Below are positions 1 to 11,105 of a stretch of DNA of 64,000 bases, one piece after another. Within the stretch, counting starts at the first letter, position 1; every line of letters starts with the position of its first letter. A program made the position numbers and the translations under genes. Source of the DNA: Eledone cirrhosa (lineage: Eukaryota > Mollusca > Cephalopoda > Octopoda > Eledonidae); assembly GCA_964016885.1 (NCBI GenBank), contig OZ024743.1, forward strand, positions 168,800,333 through 168,864,332, written 5' to 3'. Below the pieces are notes generated by a model. That model was not told where the DNA came from. It searched no databases and was given only the letters and a program-made list of their open reading frames with translations.

Positions 1-62
1 TGGACGGGTTCTATTCAGCACAGCATCTCTCCACTTGTCATGGTCCTTCGTCATCTCCACTT
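1..62 (-). pseudogene. LINE reverse transcriptase C-terminal scrap
   Basis: The minus strand reads EMTKDHDKWRDAVLNRTRP, which resembles the last residues of non-LTR retrotransposon polyproteins (compare MRDRDRWRELVHGSRE at 14.1-14.3 kb). The open frame runs off the left edge of the window and a TA array cuts it on the other side. Only a tail is visible, so the clade cannot be assigned. Confidence 0.5.
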
Positions 63-108
63 GTGTATATATATATATTATAGGTATGTATATATGTATA
101 TATATAGG

Positions 109-165
<57 letters not shown>
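63..165. repeat. TA-rich microsatellite
   Basis: Imperfect TA/TATG array that becomes pure TA from about 118. It separates the LINE tail from the dispersed module that follows. Confidence 0.9.
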
Positions 166-169
<4 letters not shown>

Positions 170-345
170 ATAATAAGAAATTTGAAGACTAAAATCCAAA
201 GAGGGCTCGATAAAGATAAATATATATCACATATATAAGAACCGTAGAGCAAATATTTATTAAAATAACAGATTAAAGTTTATGCAAAGAATCGCTGCTT
301 TCACCCTTAAAGGGATCTTCTGAAACTAAAAAAATCAATCTGTGA
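166..345 (+). repeat. dispersed module AAAATCCAAAGAGGGCTCG
   Basis: The block starting AGTAATAATAA and containing AAAATCCAAAGAGGGCTCG recurs at 14045-14100 (minus) and 44452-44530 (plus), each time with its start against a TA array. The copy here and the one at 44.5 kb also share CCGTAGAGCAAATA. Family unknown; it could be part of a PLE pseudo-LTR. Confidence 0.55.
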
Positions 346-1096
346 ACGCAAAAGCAAATATTTCGAAAAACGTTGCAGCCGAGGGAAAACAGGAAGACGA
401 TACTTTGGTTCGTGGAGACGTTCCCTGGCAAAGAACGGAAAAAAACGAAGGTAATACGTCAATATTTGGAGCGATGAAAACAATTACACGCAAAAACAAA
501 ACCACGTTTATGGTATAAATGAAGTCGTAGACTCATATTCTATTAGGTGGTTCGTGGAGATGTTCCCTGGCAATGAACTGTAAAAACGAAGATAATACGT
601 CATTATACATTTATATACACACCTATATAATTTATATATATACATATACATAATTATATATATATATACATATATACACACATTTAAACACACACACATA
701 TATATACATATATCCTAAAAGATACACACACATCTATATATATATAGCAGGGTGTCCTAAAAAATGATTACTTGGATTTTACACACATATATATATATAT
801 CACATATTCACACACATATATACTAATTACAACAGGAATGTTTCATTCGCATGAAATTATCGGGATGATTCCTGATAATTCTATACGAACAAAAAAGTTC
901 TAGTTCCGTAGTAGTAATTTCTATATAAAATGTTTCTTCTCCATTAACGTATTCAGTACCTTATCTAAATTTATTTTTTTCCGATAACCTTCGGAAAACC
1001 TTCCATGGTCGTGTATATTATATAGTGTGTAGTTATAATTGACAACAGATCTCCTTTGAAGAAACTTTTTGTCCTATTCAATGGATGAATTTCGTA
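346..1096. other. no gene; 142-bp-spaced direct repeat
   Basis: AT-rich DNA with no recognisable coding. A block of about 60 bp starting GGTTCGTGGAGACG at 407 recurs at 549 (spacing 142), including TTCCCTGGCAA and AATACGTCA. The rest is short TA and CACA tracts. Confidence 0.5.
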
Positions 1097-1131
1097 CTAG
1101 CAGTTGTACCCGGCGTTGCACGGGATAAGGT
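1097..1131 (-). mobile_element. Helitron 3' terminus, minus strand
   Basis: On the minus strand this ends in a CCCG-loop-CGGG hairpin followed by ACAACTG and CTAG, the classic Helitron 3' end. The element body would extend to the right, but the plus-strand Helitron 5' end lies only about 240 bp away, so the two are nested or the first is truncated. Confidence 0.6.
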
Positions 1132-1569
1132 ATTTTGGAACGCATATACATTTACACATATACATTTACATTTACACATATACATTTACACAAACACACA
1201 CATAGAGTTATGATAGCGTTCGGTGAAGTGGAAATGGGAGGGTAAAACAAATATAACGTTTTATTTATTTATTAACTCTTTTTTTTAAAACTAATTTAAT
1301 ATAATGGTTACAGAACGAAAACACTAACAAATCTATCTATCTATATATATATAAATGCAAGCTTACGATTCTGTGTGTCCGCCTAAAACTAGCAAACTAC
1401 CGGACCAAACTCCTCAAAATTACATGTACATATTCACTATACACTCGGACAGGTAACGGTCGAAAAAGTTTTACTTTGCAAAGCAAGGAATTCATTTAAA
1501 TTCAATTTATCTTATTTTCTAATGAATATGAAAAGGGATCATCCATTTTCTTTTTTTATTTCTCCAGTC

Positions 1570-1894
1570 TGTAGATAAGAGAGTGAGGATGTGAGAGAGA
1601 AAGAGAGAGTAAGGGATGAGAGAGAAAGAGAGTGAGTGGGAGATGGGAGAGAGAGTGAGGGGATGAGAGAGAAAGAGAGAGTGAGGGTATGGGAGAGAGT
1701 AAGGTGATGTGAGTGAGAAAGAAAGAGAGTAAGGGGATGAGAGAGAAGGATGATGAAAGAGAGAGAGGGAAAGTAATCAGTGTTCTTAACTTTTATTTAT
1801 TTATTATTTTTACACAATTTTTAACTCTCCCGCTTCCTTAACGTTATTTATCTTTTCATTATTTTTTGTTCTCTATTTCGTAGAGAGAGGGGGA

Positions 1895-1973
<79 letters not shown>

Positions 1974-2260
1974 CGGGATGGGAGAGAGAGAGAGAGAGAG
2001 AGGGAAAGTAGCAAGCGTTCATTAACTTTTATTTATTTATTATTTTTACACATTTCTTAACTCTCACAATATTATTTATCTTTTATTTATTTTTTGTTTA
2101 TTTATTTTTTGTGGAGGATGAGAGAGAGAAGGAAAGAGAGGAGATGAGTAAGAGAAAGGGAGTGAGGCGGATGGGGAGAGAAAGACAATAAGAAAAGAGA
2201 AAAGATGGGAGAGAGAAAATAAAGTAAAGAGGCAGGAGAGAGGGAGGGTGATTGGAGGGA
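1570..2260. repeat. GA-rich minisatellite in Helitron 5' region
   Basis: Three loosely repeated blocks of GAGAGA/GATGGGAG sequence, each followed by an AT-rich stretch with TTTATTTATTATTTTTACACA. A pure GA run lies at about 1898-1968. Minus-strand frames here are low complexity and not genes. Confidence 0.7.
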
Positions 2261-2704
2261 TTATTTAAGTAATGTGTGTCCGCGTTTATATATATATATT
2301 TACACACACATATGTGTTATGGGGGGGGGGGGCGTTCTTTAGCAGACGATATATGTTACCATCAAAGCTTATTTTCTACATATGTCTAAAGAAATCACAG
2401 ATGCTTTTATAGAAGTTGTATATATGTATGTATTTAACAGAAGAAAAAAAAAGATATTATTTGAATATATTATTTTCCGCTGTTATTTGAATTAACACAG
2501 AAAATTTTTTTTGTAGTGTTTGTCGTTTTTGGGGTGGGAGTTGGATAAAAAATGATAATTTCATAATACAATCTGAAATCTCAATATTTTCTACATATGT
2601 CTAAAATTAATTACACCTAATATACATTCATATAAAGAGATCATACAAGAGATCATACGTTCTATAGTTGTTTCTATTTCGGAAAGAGTGTGGTGTGTAA
2701 TAAT

Positions 2705-2767
2705 TGTTTCTACTTTTGGCACAAGGCGAGCAATTATTCCAGTGCATTACTGGTACTTTATTTTATC
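2705..2767 (-). mobile_element. 5'-truncated octopus tRNA SINE, 17-bp TSD
   Basis: Only the 3' tail of the SINE is present (minus strand: GATAAAATAAAGTACCAGTA to AGTAGAAACAA). Perfect 17-bp direct repeats GTGTGGTGTGTAATAAT flank it at 2688-2704 and 2768-2784. It lies just upstream of the Helitron N-terminal frame, so an open frame entering the Helitron from this side starts in foreign DNA. Confidence 0.85.
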
Positions 2768-2797
2768 GTGTGGTGTGTAATAATATCACTTCAAATG

Positions 2798-3560
2798 CTT
2801 AGAAAAGGTTCCAGATCATTATATGGAAGGTCATCTTCAGAGGCTAAGAGAAAGAAAACGCAGCGATCTGAAGAAAGTGAAGAAGTTCGGCATCCTCGGC
2901 TAGCTGCTAACAGAGCCCAAACAGCTTTAGCACGAGCACACCGTTTGGATGAAAGGGAACAAAGGACTGCTGCTACACGAGAACAACAAATTAAGGAACA
3001 GCAGCATATCAGACGAAATGCTAATCAAGCACATCGTCCTACTGCCCGAGCAGGAGTACAAGCCACAAGTAAAATGAACTGGCTCATGGGTGCTTTTTCT
3101 TTATGACCCCCAAAAGGACTACAGCAGTAATCCACAAATCAACATTGGGAAAAGGAACAAATGCTACCAGTATTGTGGTGCCAAGAAGTGGGCAGCAGAA
3201 ACACCAAGTCTATGCTGCTCAAAAGGCAAAGTGAGCCGTAAAACAATATAAGAACCTCCTGAATTCCTGAAGAATCTGCTTCTTCAGCATACACCAGAAG
3301 CACGACACTTCAATAAATACATCATAAAATATAATTCTGCCCTTCAAATGACATCTTTTGGGCTGACAGGAATGTGACTGACTTTAGATTCTGTACAACT
3401 TATAAAATTCAGGGACAGTGTTACCACTTAATGGGTGGCCTTCTGCCACTTTCACAGGAGCCTCATAAATTTGTGCAGGTTTACTTCATGGGTGGAAATG
3501 AAACACAGACACAACAAAGATGTACCAATGTCCATGGTGGATTGCAGATCTACATAGTCA
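2798..3560 (+). pseudogene. Helitron polyprotein N-terminus
   Basis: Starts MLRKGSRSLYGR and runs into an alanine/arginine/glutamine-rich repetitive region (AANRAQTALARAHR, ATREQQIKEQQH), like the N-termini of animal Helitron proteins. A frame change near 3100 leads to a cysteine pattern (YQYCGAKKW and SLCCSKGKV, about 3160-3235), the zinc-finger-like motif upstream of Rep. The other Helitron at 43.0-43.8 kb has the equivalent CQHCKAKS and MCCSNGKVNLP. Stops follow near 3250 and 3375, so no intact product is expected. Confidence 0.7.
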
Positions 3561-3574
3561 TAAAGTTATAAGTA

Positions 3575-4920
3575 ATGCTTCACCAACATCACATGTACGT
3601 CAGTGTATTGAAATATGCACTGGAACATATGAACAACACCGGGGATCGTAAAATCAACATTACGGCAGACAACCGCCCAGCTTCAGAACATGAATGCAGA
3701 TTCAATGCACCTGTCACTGATGAAGTTGCAATCATAATGATTGATGAACAGCATGAACGACGTGACATTGTTTTGCAAAAACGAAGTGGACATTTGGAGC
3801 GAATTTGTGAAACTCATAGAGCCTATGATTCACTCCAATATCCGCTCATCTATTGGAATGGTCAAGTTGGATATCATTTTCAGATACGGCAGATCAGCCC
3901 AGGAACGGGACAAGAAACTGGCCGATCAATCAGCTGCAAAGAATTCTATGCTTAACATTTCGTGGTACGTGATCACTTCAACCAAGTTCTGCGATTCAAA
4001 GAAGTAACCAGCCAGTTCACGGTGGACATGTATGCCAAATTGAAACAGAAAGATTGGGTTTTCTGCGAAGGAATCAAACTAAGTTGGGGGCAGATGACTA
4101 CATCCACCTTAGATATGCCATCTGATGTTGAGCCAAGAAATATTGGCCTGCCAGTCATACTACCATCAAGCTTCACTGGAGGACCACGTTACATGCACGA
4201 ACGTACGCAACATGCAATGGCCTATGTCAGAAAATTTGGTCGGCCAGATCTCTTCATTACATTTACATGCAATTCAAACTGGTCAGAAATATCAAATGAA
4301 TTATTTCAAAATCAAAAACCAAAGGATCGACATGACCTCATTGCTCGGGTTTTCCATGAAAAGCAAAAACAAAAACTCATCTGGCTCGTAAAAGAAGGAA
4401 GAATCTTTGGTGAGCTTAGTGCTTGGATGACCACTATTGAATGGCAGAAGAGAGGTCTTCCTCACTCTCACACACTAATCTGGTGCAAGGAGAAGATAAG
4501 ACCAGATGATGTTGATAGGATCATTTCAGCACTGTTGCCTGATAAAGGTGGTGATCCAGAGCTCTTTGAAACCATTAAGTCCAAACTCATTCATGGTCCA
4601 TGTGGAGTCATCAATTCAGACTCTCCCTGCATGAAAGATAAAAAATGCAGCAAACATTATCCTAGAGCTTTTATTCGGGAAACTCGGACTGACAATAATG
4701 GATACCCCCTTTATCATAGGCGTAGACCAGAACATGGAGGCAATACTGCAAGCCTAACAGTTCGAGGAGAGGAGCTGACCATAAACAATCTGTGGGTCGT
4801 CCCACAAAACAAATTGTTGTGTAAACCTTTAAAAGCTCATATCAATGTTGACTATTGCAGCTCTGTCAAGGCAATGTCACAAAATATATGTCACAAAATA
4901 TATCAACAAGGGCAGTGACA
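3575..4920 (+). pseudogene. Helitron Rep (HUH nuclease) domain, frameshifted
   Basis: Two frames, 3575-3955 and 3962-4918, cover the rolling-circle replication initiator. Visible motifs: FTGGPRYMHERTQHAMA, RPDLFITFTCN, the metal-binding HxH in RGLPHSHTLIW, and CSKHYPRAFI with GYPLYHRRR. The catalytic tyrosine motif YVTKYINKGSD exists only in a third frame (tyrosine codons at 4887-4889 and 4899-4901), because GTCACAAAATATAT is tandemly duplicated (4876-4889, 4890-4903). Rep nicks and ligates Helitron ends through these tyrosines; with this break the element cannot make a working protein. Confidence 0.8.
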
Positions 4921-5830
4921 TGGCTACCTTTATTACTGACAAAACCCAATGATGGTGGGCTGGATGAGGTCAGGCGGTATCAAACATGTCGATACATCTC
5001 CAGCAATGAAGCTATCTGGCGAATCTTTGGGTTTGATATCCACCAACGCCACCCAACAGTGGTCAACCTCGCAGTCCATCTGGAAAATGGACAGAGATTG
5101 TACTTCACTGAGATCACTGCTCATCAGTTAGCACAAGCATCACATGACACTACACTAACTGCTTTCTTTAAACTCTGCCAGAATGATGAATTTGCTCGAT
5201 CCCTTCTATATGGTGAAGTCCCAACATACTACACCTGGACCAATTGCAAGACCTGGAATCGAAGAAAGCAGGGTCATTTAGTGGAAGGTCATGAAGTAAA
5301 GTCAAGTGATGCTATTGCGCGTGTTCATCCCAACAACAGAGAATGTTTTTATTTACGGCTACTTCTGCATACTGTTCGAGGACCAACGTCATTTGAGGAT
5401 CTTAGATGCTTCACATACCAAGTGCGCAACATACCAAGAAGCATGTAAACAGCATGGACTCCTGCATGACAATGGACACTGGAAGAAGTTCCTAGAAGAA
5501 GCAGCAATCACTCAAGTAGCCAGTCAAATAAGACAATTATTTGCTATTATGCTCACAGCATGTGGAATTGATGAAGCTCATCTACTCAGGCAGGAGTACA
5601 AAAACAATGTCGGACAACTATCTACACCTAGCCCGAAGACATCATGGCAATATGTATATGGAATATACCCCCAGGATTTACAATCAAGCTCTCTGTGACC
5701 TGTCCCATCGAGTTCAGGCAATGAATAGCACATTAGCTAACTGCGGGATGCCAGAGCCAGATGAAGAAATAGAGGTAGCACAATACATTTTTCAGGAGAC
5801 AAACTACTATATTCAAGCATGGCGTTAGTT
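4921..5830 (+). pseudogene. Helitron Rep-helicase linker region
   Basis: Continuation of the polyprotein between Rep and helicase, in shifting frames: PNDGGLDEVRRYQTCRYISS, AIWRIFGFDIHQRHPTVVNL and TYYTWTNCKTWNRR are typical of animal Helitrons, followed by CATYQEACKQHGLLHDN and RQLFAIMLTACG just ahead of the helicase. Frame changes occur near 4905, 5400 and 5690. Confidence 0.7.
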
Positions 5831-5917
5831 TGTGGATGAAAATGAACCTCCTTTGATGAATGACCAGAAATACCCCTACCACAACATCATCGAAAACATT
5901 CAAAATGACAGGGGGGG

Positions 5918-7207
5918 GTGACTTTTTTCATCGATGCTCTTGCTGGCACAGGCAAAACATTCCTCATGAAGCTCCTGCTTGCAAAAGTTAGCCAAAAGCA
6001 ACATATTACCCTTGCTGTAGCTTCAAATGGCATTGCAGCAACACTTCTGGATGGAGGAAGAACTGCACACTCCATGTTTAAGTTGCCCATAGATCTCACA
6101 CGGCATGAACTTTTTTGCAACATCAAGAAGAACTCACCTAAGGGCAAGCTTCTGCAAACATGCAAGATGATAATTTGGGATGAAGCTACTATGAGCCATA
6201 AAGGAGCAATTGAAGCTTTGGACCGGACGATAAGGGATCTGAGAGAAAATAGTTGCATAATGGGAGGAGTGACAATGGTTCTTCCTGGTGATTTCAGACA
6301 AACTCTGCCTGTAATTCTTCGAGGGACTCAAGATGATCAGGTCAATGCCTGTCTGAAAACATCCTATATCTGGCCCCACGTTCAGCTGCTGAGCCTTACA
6401 ACCAACATGCGAGTGCACTTAACTGGTGACGAAGGTGTTAGTGAGTTTGCCATCCAACTACTTAAATTGGGAAATGGACTTCTTGAAAAGGACACCAATG
6501 ACCATATTAAGTTGTCATTTGGCAATATCATTGACACAGAACAAGAACTGATTGCCAGAGTGTTTCCAAACATTCAGACTAGGCAATGTGATCCGAAATG
6601 GTTCTGTGAACGGGCAATCTTAGCACCTAACAATGTTGCTGTGAAAGAAATCGACAGAAGGCTGTTGGAGATGTTACTGGGAGAGAAAATATGCTACAAA
6701 TCAGTTGACACAATCACTTCTCAAGACCAGGTTGTAAACTATCCAACTGAATTTTTTTAACAGTCTTGAACGAGCGGGAATTCTTCCACACAACCTAATA
6801 CTGAAGCTTGGAGCATCGGTTATGCTACTTCGCAATCTGGATCCTCCAAAACTTTGTAATCGCACAAGACTCATCATCAAAAATATGATATCCAATGTTC
6901 TAGAAGTTGCAATCAAGTCAGGAAAATTTGCTGGTGACAATTGTTTCATTCCCAGAATACCTCTGAAGCCAACTGATTTGCTATTTGAATTTCAAGACTT
7001 CAATTTCCGATCAGGCTCAGTTTTGCCATGACCATTAATAAATCTCAAGGGCAATCATTGAAAGTCGTTGGCTTGAATCTGGCAGATCCTGTCTTTTCAC
7101 ATGATCAACTCTATGTTGGCACAACAAGGGTTGGGAACCCCGATTGTCTCTTCATTGTGGCACCACAGGGAAAAACCAAGAATGTTGTTTATCCAGAGGC
7201 TTTGGAA
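5918..7207 (+). pseudogene. Helitron Pif1-like helicase, two frameshifts
   Basis: The 280-codon frame 5918-6757 has Walker A DALAGTGKTFL, Walker B IIWDEATMSHKGAI, GDFRQTLPVI, the TTNMR motif and ERAILAPNNVAVKEI. It ends at a stop after a T run near 6757. The same protein resumes as LERAGILPHNLILKLGASVM (6765-6990) and then as FAMTINKSQGQSLKVVGL with HDQLYVGTTR (7022-7207), ending NVVYPEALE. A seven- or eight-G run just upstream (about 5911) also breaks the frame. The domain is a superfamily 1B (RecD/Pif1) 5'-3' helicase needed for Helitron strand displacement. All helicase motifs survive, so the damage is fairly recent. Confidence 0.85.
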
Positions 7208-8159
7208 TGAGCAATGTCGTAATACTTCATTCAATGACAATACACACAGATCCTAATTCCTTAGTCATGTAGTTTACAAGGAATTCTGAAGCCGCAAATT
7301 TACTGCATGGTGTTACTTTGGAAGAATATGCAGGCATTCCCGGGTACCCCTGCTATATAAAGTAGTATAAGTGAGGACTTTGTTGGGTAGAAATAGCAGC
7401 CAAATTTCCTTCAAATCCCACCTTACTTTCTCAGGTATGTATATATGTATGAAGCAAAAAGGAATGGCTCTATGTGATAACTCGATCTACTAGAAATATT
7501 AGCAAAATCCATTTCAAATCACCAATATCTGTCTTACACACATACATGTGGTTGTATGTATCTATGTATGTCATGTGAGCCACTATAACTGTTGGTATAG
7601 CTAACAGAAATAGAAAACAAATCTCCCTCAAACAAGATCCTACTGCCATAGAGGCAAAGATTGGTGAAAGCTACTGTATACAAATTTAAATACACTTTCC
7701 CCGAATTACAGAAATGAGTAAGTAAATGCTTCATTCAATCATAAACCAATGCTAAATTTATTTTCTTATTTTAGTTATGGTTTTTAAAATAGTCTTTACA
7801 TGTTGTTTGAATTTCAGAAGTTCAGATTGAACCAAAAAAAAAGAAAAGGATGAACAAAAATAATCTAAATGTATTATTTTCGTCATGCCCTGACAGCATA
7901 CCTAATGATTCATCTATGAGTAAAGCATTATATATGTTGACTGTAATAGGGAGCAGTATCCAAAAAATCACCACTAGAAAAAACTAATATTTTTATCTAG
8001 ATGATTTACTTTGACCAAACGGCAATAAATATTCTGCTATAATTCCTACTTTGGTTAAAATCCAGCAATCATATTTGAAAGGTCAAATATTTTGTAATGT
8101 GTGCCAAATATATTGTAAGTTTCATAAAATACCCGGGTATCACCGGGTAGCTCAGCTAG
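7208..8159 (+). other. Helitron 3' non-coding region
   Basis: No coding seen. It holds the candidate internal terminus CCCGGGTACCCCTGCTATATA near 7340 and ends with the hairpin and CTAG at 8159. The short frames here lack any recognisable motif. Confidence 0.55.
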
Positions 8160-8304
8160 TATAATATATACAAAGGAAAGGGAAAGGAAAAAGATAAACA
8201 GAAAAAATAAACAATCACTATAAATATGCAGGCGAAAGAATGGGAAAACGAGACGCTACCAGAGCAAAAGATAGCAATGTGGCGAGAAGCACTGGGAAAT
8301 CTCT

Positions 8305-8700
8305 CTAATAATTTTTGAGGCAAGCCAGCACGCTCGCAACGTCACCTGGGGTAATGGCGAGACTGGGGTGCAGGAACAACCAAGTGCCCTCACAAGCATC
8401 ACCAGTTACCTCTGTTTGGCGAGCCGCCAGTGAAGATAGGAACTTCGCTGTCAGTAGCCCGACTCCCCCAAACGTCTCGAACGCCACAGGCTGGATAATG
8501 TAGTTAGCTGACAGAACACGGTATTTTAATATTGTGTTCCGTTCAGCTGCGGATGCTGTAGCTCTTGCCCTTACCGCTGCATCCAGAATGTGGGAAGAAG
8601 CAAAAGAGTCACTAACTGTGACGTCCCAGGTAAGGCACCTGCCTCCTGACCAGGAGCACAAAGTAAGACCGTCAAGTATTTTCCCATCAATTCTGGACAA
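8305..8700 (-). pseudogene. LINE C-terminal domain, open frame
   Basis: An open frame of 131 residues with LDGLTLCSWSGGRCLTWDVT, AAERNTILKYRVLS, YIIQPVAFETFGGVG, VTGDACEGTWLFLHPSLAI and GDVASVLACL. This block is widespread at the C-terminus of reverse transcriptases from marine-invertebrate LINEs. The order D-G-(13)-WDVT is reminiscent of a nuclease fold, but I cannot prove catalysis. No reverse transcriptase lies next to it, so it is a stray fragment, possibly from the same family as 56.0-56.9 kb. Confidence 0.55.
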
Positions 8701-8880
8701 CCCGGGCCAAAGCCCTTGAGTGGTAATAGGACAGTGTGTGTATGTGCACGCGCGAGTTTGTCGGTGTTCTTAAATTAGAGACATGTGTGTCACTGTTTTT
8801 AAGTTAGAGACATATATGTGTGTATCCCTTTCCTTCCTTTTAAACACACATTCATTCACACAAATACACATAAACATTGT

Positions 8881-9550
8881 GTGATGGACAATGTCCCTCA
8901 AATTTATATATATGTGAATGGAGTTCTACCGAAGCAGTTAGAGAAGTTCAAGTATATTGGAGCCGTGTTCATGAGTGATGGAATGCAGGAGGCTGAATTA
9001 AGTGCAAGAATTGCAAAAGCTGATGTAGTAATGCGCCAGCCTCAGCATTCGGCAATCAGGGGGGTAGGTGTAAAAGCCAAACTCGCTGTCTTCCTGGTAT
9101 TCCTTCCAACTCTTACTGAGGATCATGAATCTTGAGTAATGACCAAAAGAATACGATTGTAAATAAAAGTGGCAGAAATGGGATTCCTCCGAAGGGTCTT
9201 TGGAGTAACGTTACTCGATAAAGTGCATAGCTCAGAGACCAGCGAGTCACTCCTGGTAGAGCCGCTATTTCTCCGAATTGAGAGATCACAACTCCGATAT
9301 TATGAGCATATGGTTAGAATATCTCAGTAAAGAATCGCTGGGCAGATTTTACAGGCAAAACCAACCGTCAAGGGTCCCAGAGGTAGACCCTGAGCAAGAT
9401 AGTTGGATAACATCCATGAGCTTGGCTGGTCACGCTTTGGGATCCAGCTGCATAAGTTAGAGATGTTTGCTTCTGACAGACTCGCTGGAAGGAGTGGTTG
9501 AGAAGGATTCTGACCCCACGACCCTCTCAGAAATGAGTAGGCGAAGAAGA
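8881..9550 (+). mobile_element. LINE fragment, polyprotein C-terminus
   Basis: Translations in changing frames give LEKFKYIGAVFMSDGMQEAE, LSARIAKA, then FLRRVFGVTLLDKVHSSE, LVEPLFLRIERSQLRYYEH, and finally a tail with the DPLRNE/AKKK ending. A second copy lies at 38290-39060 (VEKFKYLGVVFTSNGRHEDE). This is the region after the reverse transcriptase palm and thumb of a CR1/Rex-like or RTE-like LINE; the clade is uncertain. Stops and frameshifts throughout. Confidence 0.7.
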
Positions 9551-9935
9551 AGATATTGTTAATTTATTTTTCAATTTACATATATATATTTGCGTATAAT
9601 ATCAATATGCACACTACATATCATAGCAGAAAACCGACCGAGGGTGGTTTTTCTGCTAGTTTCCCTAAAGGTATAACTTGTCACTGCCTGTCCCAATGTG
9701 CACTGAAACGAATGGTATGGACCATAATGAATCAAAATCGTAGTGAATTCCAGAACTTGACTGAGGAGATGACACTGTCCGGCTTTCCGTTGTTTTTTTC
9801 CATTGTTTTTGTCCTGTGCTTTCCCTATTTTGAATATATATATATAAATTATCAGGAATATTCTATGCACTTAATACTTCAATACATACGAGCTTATTAC
9901 TACTATAAATAATGGATTTATTTCTCTGACAAGTC

Positions 9936-9940
<5 letters not shown>
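9551..9940. other. no gene; short hairpin
   Basis: The only structure seen is an imperfect 15-bp hairpin at 9626-9658 (AGCAGAAAACCGACC with GGTGGTTTTTCTGCT). Open frames on both strands have no recognisable motif. Confidence 0.5.
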
Positions 9941-9989
<49 letters not shown>

Positions 9990-10036
9990 TCCCCCTCTCT
10001 CTCTCTCTTTCTTTGTCACTATATATATATATATAC
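9941..10036. repeat. CT microsatellite with short TA tail
   Basis: Almost pure CT from about 9941 to 10007, then TA at 10020-10035. Confidence 0.9.
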
Positions 10037-10440
10037 ATGGTCAAGTGTATGTACATTCATGCGTGAGTATGTGTGTGTTTATTAGTTTAGCTTTGCTTTG
10101 TACCTGACTCAACCCCACTCAAAAAGGAAAAATAATAATACAAATATCCACCACGTGCTTAATCATTTGCTATTAATATTATCATGACAATTTCAAACAT
10201 TAAATGTGCTATTCAACACAAAATTACTGAATGAAGCCTTAGGCAAGTCATTCAAACAATTATTTTTTCTGAGAAATAGGGACAATCTATATAAAAACAA
10301 AAGTAAAGTGACGTATTAACCAGTTTAATAGGACAACGGTGGCTGTAAAAAAATAAAGACAGGCAATAAATTATATTAGATATAAATTAGTGCTAAAATG
10401 CGTAATGAAATAAATAGGGAGAGAAAACAATAAGTACAGA
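10037..10440. other. no gene seen
   Basis: AT-rich DNA without repeats or coding potential that I can recognise. Confidence 0.5.
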
Positions 10441-10530
10441 AGTGGTGTGTGTGTGTGTGTGTGTGTGAGTGAGTGTGTGTGTGTATGTATGTGTGTGTGT
10501 CTGTATGTGTGTGTGTGCGTGTGTGTGCTA
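10441..10530. repeat. TG microsatellite
   Basis: Imperfect TG/TATG/GAGT array. The short plus frame across it is low complexity. Confidence 0.9.
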
Positions 10531-10629
10531 AACCAAATGTCTTTCAATTATGTCTGCAAGCATTTGTCTGGTACAGATATATTTCTTTCAAACACTATGC
10601 CCTGTTCGCTTGTTTAAATATGTGCATAC

Positions 10630-10660
<31 letters not shown>

Positions 10661-10932
10661 CACACAGTTCAAGAGTAACCAATCTTAAAGAGAGAGATGG
10701 AGATAGGAGAGGAGATATGAGAGGAGAAATTGGTGAAAGGCATGTGCTCAATGTGCAATATGCAGTAGAAAGCAGCTAGGTGGCTGGGTTCATGCAGAAG
10801 TTAGGTGCGCAGAGCTGGAAATATTCATTAGTTAAGCAAAACAAGATCACAAATTTCACAAGGAAGACATTATTAAAAGATTGTCAACATATTTTAGTTT
10901 GATGTAAGGAATGTAGAGAATAATAATAATAA

Positions 10933-11105
10933 TTGTTTCTACTTTTGGCACAAGGCCAGCAATTACCCAGTACATTACTGGTACTTTATTTTATCGACCC
11001 CGTAAGGATGAAAGGCAAAGTCAACCTCGGCAGGATTTGAACTCAGATCGTAAAGGGACGTAACTATGCTGGAAAGCATGTCCGACCCTCTACCGATACT
11101 GCCAA
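10933..11105 (-). mobile_element. octopus tRNA SINE in left PLE arm
   Basis: Nearly full-length copy, from TTGTTTCTAC (3' end) to the TCGGTAGAGGGTCGG A-box region. AATAATAAT occurs on both sides. The right arm lacks a SINE at the matching position, so it inserted after the inverted arms formed. Confidence 0.9.

Larger units (their letters stand above)
1340..8159 (+). mobile_element. autonomous Helitron, degraded (about 6.8 kb)
   Basis: The proposed 5' end is A|TC followed by TATATATATATAAATGCAAG and a GTGTGTCCGCCTAAAACT-type leader. The 3' end is a CCCGGGTATCACCGGGT hairpin followed by CTAG at 8156-8159, then T. Helitrons start with TC, end with CTRR after a hairpin and insert between A and T, and this fits. 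Inside lie Rep (HUH nuclease) and Pif1-like helicase remains (2.8-7.2 kb), GA-rich repeats (1.57-2.26 kb) and a SINE insertion. A second hairpin-like end (CCCGGGTACCCCTGCTA, near 7340) suggests a nested or alternative 3' end. Boundaries were judged by eye. Confidence 0.75.

Noticed and set aside
7339..7362. Taking 7362 as the true 3' end of the large Helitron
   Set aside because: The motif ends CTAT rather than CTAG, and a better hairpin plus CTAG lies at 8132-8159; recorded as an alternative.
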